From positions 1 to 36,957 of the forward strand of contig JBAXGN010000064.1 of NCBI GenBank assembly GCA_037139415.1: a DNA stretch of 36,957 nt, read 5' to 3'. Position numbers and translations under genes: made by a program. This stretch comes from Verrucomicrobiota bacterium (GTDB lineage Bacteria; Verrucomicrobiota; Verrucomicrobiia; Limisphaerales; Fontisphaeraceae). The notes beneath the pieces were generated by a model. The model was not told the DNA's origin. It searched no databases and saw only the letters and a list, made by a program, of their open reading frames with translations. Within the stretch, counting starts at the first letter, position 1; the number at the start of each line of letters is the position of its first letter. Positions 1-8,600 of the stretch are shown in pieces.

Positions 1-60
1 AAAACAACAAAAACAAAACAAAAAAACATTTACACAATTATATTTACAAAACCATAAACG

Positions 61-168
61 CACGTGTATTTCGGAAAAGCGCACGTGCTTATGACACAAA
101 CGCATGTGTTTTTGGCAAAAGCACACGTGTATTTGGCAAAAGCACACGTGTTTTCGAAAAAACAAGTG
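61..168. repeat. 21-bp periodic CACGTG array
   Basis: Palindromic hexamers lie at 61, 82, 103 (CATGTG), 124 and 145, exactly 21 bp apart. A decayed copy (CAAGTG) sits at 163. Each is followed by a spacer close to tatttggcaaaagca. The spacing of two helical turns would put every palindrome on the same DNA face. No gene overlaps it. A protein-binding array or a simple tandem repeat are both possible. Confidence 0.75.
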
Positions 169-233
169 CCGGTTTGGCTGGGTTCCACATGGGTTAAAAG
201 CTAAACCAAAGGTACTTACGCAAGAAAACGCCA

Positions 234-258
234 AAAACAGGATTTTTCAGCCTGTTTT
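234..258. terminator. 8-bp stem hairpin, terminator-like
   Basis: aaaacagg (234-241) and cctgtttt (251-258) form a perfect 8-bp stem around a 9-nt loop. A-rich sequence on one side and T-rich on the other make it read like a bidirectional intrinsic terminator. No gene is seen on the left within the window, so the role is inferred from shape only. Confidence 0.35.
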
Positions 259-364
259 ACTTTAAAAGCGGGCGTTAAAGTGAATTCTGGCACCCCGCCA
301 AGGTCAGTTGGGTTTATGGGATGCCTTTCCGAAGGTCATACCCCGATCCTCGCATAGACCGCAC

Positions 365-949
365 CGGGCTGAAAGCCCGTGATGTGATAGCTTGGGGTGA
401 AGCCCCAAGGAAACGATGAACCACCTGATTGCCACCGCCCTGAAAGGGAGGGATATATAATTCCATGATTGACGCCCGCAACGGTGGTGCCGCCCTTACA
501 GGGCGGGGCGGTTTGCGGGGAACTCATTCCCGGGCCTTCAGCCCGGGCTATCACAGGACGAGCCTTCGGCCCTTTGTTGCCATCCTCACCCGCGGATTAC
601 CGTTCTGGCATCCCCTTCAGGATGCATTGGATTTATTGGACGGCTTTCCGGAGGTCATGCCCCGTTCCCCTCATGACGCTCCGGCTAGCTATCTGTCATC
701 CCGTTCGGGATGTATTCCAGAAAAATCCCAAGGGGATTTCGTCCTCCAGCCCAGGGTTGGACCGTTGGGGAAAAAGGGGAACAGGCCGTTGCTGGGTACC
801 CACCACCGTAGAGGGTAAACCCTGTAAGGGTTTCGGCTCTTGGTGTCCCCGGCGTCCGTGGCCACAACCCATGCCGGTCCGGTCGCGAGGGGCATGGGGC
901 GAGACCACCGGAAACGTGGAAAAAGACGAATGCACCCCGGAATGGGTGC
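365..949. repeat. Cluster of REP-like short hairpins
   Basis: At least nine short palindromes lie in under 600 bp, most with 3-6 nt loops: 365-379, 391-409, 438-448, 491-505, 529-547, 608-625, 697-712, 817-833 and 932-949. Many share the pattern stem-CT-GAA-AG-stem or a TTCA loop, for example cgggctgaaagcccg. This resembles intergenic REP/MITE-like mosaics common in Planctomycetes and Verrucomicrobia, a resemblance recalled rather than searched. Open frames across the tract have odd composition and no recognisable protein, so I see no gene in 1-1040. Confidence 0.7.
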
Positions 950-1040
950 CAGAGAGGTTGAGGCAAGGCCGTTCGTTATGCCAATCGTTCACAGTTTGCG
1001 AATACGCTACGAGCTTCGCATGCATGTGATAGCCTGCTCT

Positions 1041-1613
1041 TTAGTTTGCAATCCAAAACCATTTATCTCGCAGTTTTTTCCTCTTCGGCCAAATTTCGTC
1101 CGCACGTGACCCCGGCTTGATTTCACCAGAGGACGAATACAGGTAACCCCAATGCCTGACAGGAAAACTCCCGCCAACGAAAAAGGTAACAGTTAGCACC
1201 CCATTAGTTCCCTTCTCAGCCCATGTCGCAGAAGCCAACTCGGCCTCAGCGGGGAGCAGGTTCAACCGCATTGGCTCGGTCTGAACGGCAATATCTCCCG
1301 CCTCGATGCGTTGGATAATTGTTGCATAACGCGGTGCTACTCGCTCAAATCCGGCAACTAAAAGGCGAGGCGTAATGATCCCGTTGAGGAACTCCGCTGT
1401 TAAACATATTGCCAACGGAATGAACGACCAGAACCGAAAACGACGCCACCGCACGAACGCCCATACGAAACTCGTAATCAAAGCTGCTGCGTAAGCTATG
1501 TTCGCCGGAATCGTTAAGAGCAATAGCGGGTTTGAATGCGACCAGGCACACACAGCCGTGCAGATAAGCCATACCCCACAGACAAAAGAGACTATTGCAA
1601 CGACAAGTCGCAT
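1041..1613 (-). CDS. Membrane protein of unknown function
   Basis: The 190-residue product has three hydrophobic segments at about residues 4-26, 31-55 and 60-80, followed by a soluble C-terminal half of about 110 residues that probably lies on one side of the cytoplasmic membrane. A basic WRRFRFW stretch separates segments two and three. The C-terminal part has alternating hydrophobic residues suggestive of a beta-rich domain (for example GVLTVTFFVGGSF). I recognise no family. It lies downstream of the pseudopilin gene on the same strand, about 120 bp away, so co-transcription is possible but not shown. No clear Shine-Dalgarno sequence precedes the ATG. The frame is open over its full length and has ordinary amino-acid composition. 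Confidence 0.65.
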   Translation of the reverse strand: MRLVVAIVSFVCGVWLICTAVCAWSHSNPLLLLTIPANIAYAAALITSFVWAFVRWRRFRFWSFIPLAICLTAEFLNGIITPRLLVAGFERVAPRYATIIQRIEAGDIAVQTEPMRLNLLPAEAELASATWAEKGTNGVLTVTFFVGGSFPVRHWGYLYSSSGEIKPGSRADEIWPKRKKLRDKWFWIAN

Positions 1614-1735
1614 ACACAGGCTAACAACATTCTTGAACGCCCTTCCCGTTCATTATTTCCGGTGGCCAGTTATTTATCATGGCACCGACCTTCCCTAAAA
1701 AGTCCCCTCTGGTCAATTGGAAAACCTTGATCTTC

Positions 1736-2458
1736 CTATTCCGGGCCTTGCTTGCCGGGCTTGAGTCCGCAGTTGGTAAAATTGCTATCCTGGACTGCGT
1801 AGTGACTATCGTTCGTGGAGAGGTATTTCTTAAGTTGGGCCTGGTTGAGTTGCACCGCGTGGCCATCCGCCATGACCATGTTGCCGGCGTTGACGTGAAT
1901 GGTGTTCGTCCAAGTGGCAGTTTGTCCCAAGGTGGTCGTGGCTGGGAAAGGTAATCCCGGTTCCTGAACGTTTCCGCAAGCCCCGGCAGGTGCGGTAACG
2001 TTGCGGTCTCCGGCCACAAAGGCTTCGGGTTCGCGATCGTCTGCCTCGGTTCCGATGAGATAACTGATGGCATTGTTGCCCATGGCTGCATTGAACAATC
2101 CGCTGGTGCCGGTGGACCAGTCCGTGGCCTGCTTGCGGGCGGTGTCGCTGGGACAATATAATACTTTTGGCGTGGCCAGTAAATTTGAGAAGGCGGCAAA
2201 ATGCACATAAGCGTCTGGGTTTCCCCGGGTGCCGCCGTTGGCGACCGGCGTGTTCCAAGGGAAAAGGTGTCCGCCGTTATCCTCAGTCCACATCTTGGCG
2301 GCCAGTCCGATTTGCTTGAGGTTGCTAATGCAGGCAATTCGCTGGGCTTTGGCCTTGGCTTTGGCCAGGGCTGGCAACAAAAGTCCGGCCAGGATGGCGA
2401 TGATGGCGATAACCACCAGTAACTCGATCAACGTAAAGGCCGAAGCGTGCTTTTTCAT
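1736..2458 (-). CDS. Type II-like pseudopilin with H-X9-DG motif
   Basis: The 240-residue product begins with a short basic leader and the class III cleavage/methylation motif [19 protein letters not shown]. Prepilin peptidase should cut before the Phe (residue 8), leaving an N-terminal hydrophobic helix of about 20 residues. A basic alanine-rich helix ([20 protein letters not shown]) follows, then a beta-rich domain. Near the C-terminus, [12 protein letters not shown] matches the prepilin-associated H-X9-DG motif typical of Planctomycetes, Verrucomicrobia and Lentisphaerae. These genomes carry many such proteins, and their individual roles (surface filaments or secretion-associated pseudopili) are mostly unknown. 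It is transcribed away from the giant lyase gene at 2615, with which it shares a 156-bp intergenic region. Confidence 0.9.
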   Translation of the reverse strand: MKKHASAFTLIELLVVIAIIAILAGLLLPALAKAKAKAQRIACISNLKQIGLAAKMWTEDNGGHLFPWNTPVANGGTRGNPDAYVHFAAFSNLLATPKVLYCPSDTARKQATDWSTGTSGLFNAAMGNNAISYLIGTEADDREPEAFVAGDRNVTAPAGACGNVQEPGLPFPATTTLGQTATWTNTIHVNAGNMVMADGHAVQLNQAQLKKYLSTNDSHYAVQDSNFTNCGLKPGKQGPE

Positions 2459-2570
2459 AAGCCGGACAATTCTGTTTCAGTTCTAATGAAAGTTACTGAT
2501 AAGCACCGACCATTTCAACCCGTATTTACGAATTATTTTCTCGGTGAAAAACGGTGCTACGGATTGGAAT

Positions 2571-2598
2571 TTGATTCGCAAGGAAGCCCATTTATGAT
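2571..2598 (+). promoter_or_regulatory. Sigma70-like promoter of the giant lyase gene
   Basis: TTGATT (2571-2576) and TATGAT (2593-2598) are separated by 16 bp and match the -35/-10 consensus at 4/6 and 5/6 positions. Transcription would start near 2605, leaving a leader of about 10 nt before the ATG at 2615. No Shine-Dalgarno sequence fits in that leader. Confidence 0.4.
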
Positions 2599-2614
2599 AT
2601 GGTTCATTTGAAGC

Positions 2615-5600
2615 ATGAAGTTGTTCAGCTTGATGATGCGGATGCATGTACTGATCTTCGCTACCGGATGGGTTTTAGGGCCCGTGTGGCAAGGGCAGGG
2701 CGCTGGCACTGGTTTGAATGGCGAATACTTCGGCAGCAACAATTTCACCACGCTCAAATTCACCCGCACGGATGCCACGGTCAACTTCGATTGGGGCACG
2801 AATACGCCGGGCAGCGGGGTGGGGGCGGACAACTTCTCGGTGCGGTGGTCCGGCCAGATCGAGCCGCGTTTCACGGAGACGTACACCTTTTACGTCACGG
2901 CGGATGACGGGGCGCGGCTTTGGGTGAATGACCGGATGATCCTGGGGCGCACCGTTTATTCCTCCTCCGCACTGGAAGTGTCGGGGAAAATCGCGCTCAA
3001 AGCCGGCGAGCATTATAATATTGTCCTGGAATATAATGAGAGCACGGGCCAGGCAAAGGTGCGACTCGGCTGGTCAAGTCCCAGTCAGGCCAAGGAGATT
3101 ATTCCGCAAAGCCAGCTCTATCCCACGGTCGCCGTGCCGGAACGTGGTTCGCTGCTCGTGGAGCATTGGCTGGGGCTGCCCGGCACCAATCTTTCCGCGC
3201 TCACGGCGGACACGAATTACCCGGCCAAGCCGGATATGCGCGAGTTTATCACCAGCTTCGAGTGTCTCCAGCCCAATTGGGCGGATAGTTACGGCACGCG
3301 TGTCACCGGCTATATCATGCCATCGGTGAGCGGTAATTATGTGTTTACGGTGTCGGGCGATGATACGGTGGAGCTGCGCCTCAGCACGGATACCAACGCG
3401 GCGAACAAGCGGCTCATTGCCTCGGTGCCGGCGGCGACGGGTTTCCGGCAGTTCACGAACTTTTCCAGCCAGGTCTCCACTTCGATCACGCTGGTTGCGC
3501 TGCAAAAATATTATGTCGAGTTGCTCCACAAGGAAGATACGAACAGTGATCACTTTTCCGTCGCATGGCAGCCGCCCGGCGCCACGAATTTCACGGTGAT
3601 TCCCGGTGATGTCCTGATCCCTGCCGGCTTGCACACCACGTTGCCCACGCAGGCGAATATCTTCAACACGCTGGTGCCGGTGCATCCGCGGCTCCTGGCT
3701 TCGCCGGAGAAGTTCGAGTGGCTGCGGCAGGCCATCGCGTCAAATTCCAATACGCAGATCACCGCGTGGTGGAAAACCCTGAGCAATTCTGCCGCCGGCA
3801 TTCTCACCAGTCCGATCAATGTTTATACGCAGGATAATCGCGGCACGATTCTCAATGTCAGCCGCAGCGTGCTGGACCGGATGCAAAAGCTTGGCCTGGT
3901 CTGGCAGATCACCGGCGATACGAATTTCTCCGAGCGCGCCTGGGCCGAACTGGCGGCGGTCGCGGCGTATCCTGATTGGCACCCCGCGCACTACCTCGAT
4001 ACCGCCGAGATGACGCACGCCTTCGCCATTGGCTACGATTGGATGTATAATTATTGGTCGCAATCCCGCCGCGACACCATCCGTAATGCGATCATCACGA
4101 ATGGGCTGAACCAGAGCCTGAACATTTACACCAATATGAACGATTGGTCGGCCTCGACCGCGAACAATTGGAACCTGGTGTGCAATGGCGGCATGATTAT
4201 GGGCGCGCTGGCGGTGGGGACGGAGAACGAGTCGCTGGCCGAATATATCGTCCTGCGCGCTGTCACGTCGGCTACCGCGGTCATGAAACATTATACGGCG
4301 GACAACGGCGGATGGTACGAGGGGCCCGGTTATTGGGACTATACCACCGACTATAACACGCGCCTGATGGCGGCCTTGGAGTCCGCTCTGGGCACCGACT
4401 TCGGCCTGAGCGATACGAAAACCGCATGGGAGACAGGACTCTTTGCCATGGGCATGGTGGGGCCAAACAAACTTTGCTTCAACTTCGCCGATGCCGGCGC
4501 CGGTAATATGGCTGGACCGCAGCTCTTCTGGGTCTCCCGCCGCTATAATCGGCCCGAGATCGCTTGGTATCAGCGCACCAACGCCAGTCCGGAGGTGCTG
4601 GACTTGCTGTGGTATGATGCGCGCGGCAGTAACCAGGTTAGCAGCGGTATCGCCACGGATTTTCATTATCGCGGCCCCACCGGCACGACTTCATTCTCTC
4701 CCGCCGATGCCGTGACGCTGCGGACGCGATGGTCAGACCCGGATGCGACGTTTGTTGGCTTCAAGTCCGGTGAGATTGGCGCAAGCCATGGGCATTTGGA
4801 CGGCGGCTCGTTTGTGCTCGATGCGTTGGGACGACGCTGGGCGCACGATATGGGGGGCGACGACTATGCATTGCCCGGCTACTTCAGCATCCCGCAGCGC
4901 TGGACCTATTACCGGCTTCGCGCCGAAGGCCACAACACGCTCGTCATCAATCCCGATGCCAATGCGGACCAGAACACTGGTGCCAAACCGCCGGTGATCC
5001 TGTTTGAAACCGAACCAAACCCGGAGCGTAGCGCCTTGGTCGCTGATCTCACCAGCGCCTATGACATCACGCGTGTCTGGCGCGGTATTCAACTTTTCAA
5101 CCAGCGCCGCTGGGTGCTGGTGCAGGATGAACTGCAAGCCACCAATGCCACGGTGTGGTGGTTCATGCATATCCAGACCAACGAGGCTCCGCAGCTTGAT
5201 CTCGACGGTTCTGCCGCCATGCTCACGCAAGGCACCGACCGGTTGTGGGTGAAAATCCTTTCCGGTGGTGGCACCTTTGTTTTGAGTAACGCCGTGCCGC
5301 TGCCCACTTCGCCCCAATTGACCAACCAGAACGCCAATGCGACCATGCAAAAGCTGGCCATCAAGCTAACCGGCGTCACGAACACCACGCTGGCGGTGCT
5401 GATGGTGCCGTTGAATCCGGGGGATAATCCGCCCACTCAATTGCCAACGCTGACCCCGCTGACCAACTGGGGTGCCATCAATCAGTTTGCGCCCTTGGTC
5501 AACGCGACGAACGTGAAAGCGGGACCGGCTGGTTTTGTGGATGTGGACCTGCTCACGCTGGCCACCGATGCCCAAACGGCGTCCAGTAATTTGTTGTTCA

Positions 5601-8600
5601 CCGTCAGTGGCACCAACGGCACGGCAGCGCTTTTTGCCGACGGTCACACCGTCCGCTTCACCCAGCCAAGCAATGCGCTTGCGCCATTGATCTTCACGTA
5701 CACCGCCACGGACCAGGTCGAGGATTCGCGCCTGTTATTCCACTATACCTTTGATCCGCCAGTTTCGGAGATGGCCACCAATGTGACTGATAACTCTGGC
5801 CACTACCGCGACGGCATGCTCGACAAACTGGGCACCGGCTCGTTTGCCTACGATACCAATGTGTCCAGCGTGCTCGCGCCATTTAGCGCGCAGTCGCTGC
5901 GCCTGACGGCCAGCGGCACGAACGCCGCGCGCCTCTCGCTGAGCCTGACCAACACGGATTACAACTTGAGCGATGCGGATTGGACCTTCACCACCTGGTT
6001 CCGCCGGGCTTCCACGAATACGGATGACTTTCTCTTCTACATCGGTGCCGGGGACGGTTACGGGGGCACCGGCGATGAGTTGCAGCTTTATTGTCCGGCA
6101 AACCAGTCCACCCTTGGTCTGGGCCACTGGAATGCTACCAACGGCCAGAATGTGGGCATCACTTCCACCAATACCGTCAACCTTGGGGAGTGGCATCACG
6201 CCGCCGTGGTCTTCAACCGTACCGCCACCAGCAATGGCACGATTCGCCTTTACCTCGATGGCGCGCAGGCGGGCAGTGTGACCAACCTGCCCGCGGCATT
6301 CGCGCAAAGCGCGCCGCTGCGGTTCGGCGGCCATTATGCCACAAACTATGCCGTGGACCGCTGGCTCGATGGTAATCTTGACGACGTGGCGTTGTTCGGT
6401 GCCGCGCTCTCCGCCACGGATATTGCGAAACTCGCTTCGGGTACGGTTGCCCAGTTCGGTGGGCGGACCTCGACCGGCTTGGTCACGGTGTTGCCGTGGA
6501 CGCTGCCGTTCGGGTGGCTGAATCAGGACATCGGGAGCGTTGGTGTGGCGGGAAACGCGGACTATTTTACCAACACCTTTGTGGTTACCGGTTCCGGCGC
6601 GGACATCTATAACAGTGCGGACGCCTTCCAGTTTGTCTTCCAGCAGCGTGCGGGTGATGGAGCGATCACCGCGCGCGTCCTCAGTCAGGATCCCACCGAC
6701 CCGTGGGCCAAAGCTGGCGTGATGATTCGTGAGACTCTGGATGCCGGTGCCCGGAACGCCTGCACCGTGGTGACACCGAGTAATGGCATCGCCTTCCAGC
6801 GCCGGGTCATTACCAATGGTACAAGCGCTACGACGAGCGGTCCCCGGGTCACGGCGCCTTACTGGGTGCGCATGGCTCGCAGCGGCACCAACCTGATTGG
6901 TTCCGCTTCCGCCGATGCGACCAATTGGACGCAAGTCACCAGTGTGGCGATCACCAATCTGGCCGATCCGGTATATTGGGGATTGGCGGTCTCGGCTCAT
7001 AACATAACCAAGACTTGTACTGCGCTGTTTGACAACGTCACGCTCAACGCCACGCCCGTGTTTCCTTCGCTAGCTGATGTTACCATGCCACCGGGAGGCT
7101 CATTGATAATCACGAATACTGCGACTGATTCAGACCTGCCGCTGCAAACGCTCAGTTATAGTTTGCTCACTCCGCCGGTTGGCGCGAGCATTGATCCGCT
7201 GACCGGGGTGATCAACTGGACGCCCTTGCAATCCGGCACCTTCAAGATCACCACCAAAGTCACCGATAACGGCGTTCCGGCGTTGAGCGCCACCAATAGT
7301 TTTAATGTCACCGTGAACCCTTTTACGAACACCACCATCTACTTCTGGGATACTTCGGCGAGTACCGGTTTGCAGGCGGGCAGTGGCACTTGGGATACCG
7401 CCATCTCGGCGTGGTCGGCCACACCTGCTGGTTCCAACCCGCTCCTCGCCTGGCCTGTGGGCGGAGGCGGCGCTGTGTTTGCCGGTGCGAATGGCAGTTA
7501 CCTGATTGCTACGGCGAGCGGCTTGACGGTGGATAGCCTCATTTTCAGCAATGCGGGTTATTCCGTCACGGGTAGCGCGCTGAACCATTTCTATACGCCG
7601 CTATCCATTCGCACCGAGGCGGATGCAACCATCAACGTGCCACTGGCGGGCGGTTATGGTTTGGTCAAGGACGGTGCGGGTAAACTTGTACTGGGAGGGG
7701 CCAGCACGTTCGCGGGAAATGCCACGATCAATGCCGGTACGCTGCAATGGACCACGGATAACGCGCTGCCCGCCACTGCCGCCGTTACCATTGGCAGCAC
7801 GAACGGCACCGCTGGCAATCTCGATCTGAATGGCCATGGCCAGACCATCAGTGGTCTCGCTTTCAAGTCCATCACCACCAACTATGACACCGTCAAAATC
7901 CTTGGCGGAAACACACTCACTGTCAGCAATATCGCCGCTGGCATCGCCTTCGGGGTGGGTAACTACGGGAACACGATTGGTGGGATTACCGCAACGACGC
8001 GCGTTGCCTTCGCGGGCGGTGGATCGCTCATCATCAACGCTCCGAGTGGCGCGTTCTCCGTTGAGCCAAGTGGCACGAATGCCACGGGTAACGCGCTGGC
8101 TGTTCTTGATCTGTCGGGTTTATCCAACTTCACCGCCAACGTGAGCAACTGGACGGCAGCGGTCATCGGCGGAAATCCTAACAATGTATCGGTGCAATTC
8201 ACTCTCACCTTGGCTACCAACAACACTATTACCGCGACCAACATCGTCCTTGGTTCCTCCGGCATGGGTAACAGTTCCGCTGGCGGTAATACGGTCAACC
8301 TTGGACGGAGTAACACGTTTAATGCCAACAATATTGTGGTCATGGGTGGGCGCCAGCTCGGTGCAATGCTCTTCCAGGCCGGTTCCAGTTCCAATCTTAC
8401 CATTCGCGGTGTTGCTGGCGGCTCCAGCCGCGCGAATTTGTATGCTGGTGACCAAAGTAACCTTTCTGGACTCGGAGGCGGTGGCGGTTCCAGCGTTAGC
8501 ACCAGCACGCTCAATTTCAGCGGCGCAACCGTGGACGTCCGCTTCAATCAGTTGACCCTTGGTATTGGCGGCTCTTCTGCGGGTGGGTATGGAACGGCTG

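Noticed and set aside
61-168. CRISPR array
   Set aside because: The period is only 21 bp, the spacers are similar to each other and no cas gene is nearby.
365-949. Structured RNA gene or riboswitch
   Set aside because: The hairpins are independent short palindromes with no common architecture or adjacent regulated gene.
465-1109. Overlapping open frames on both strands (up to 186 codons) in the 5' region
   Set aside because: They run through the hairpin cluster, are present in several frames at once, have odd composition and match no family I know.
5735-7000. 421-codon minus-strand open frame opposite the giant lyase
   Set aside because: It is antisense to well-supported LamG and DUF1349-like domains; long antisense frames are expected at this GC content.
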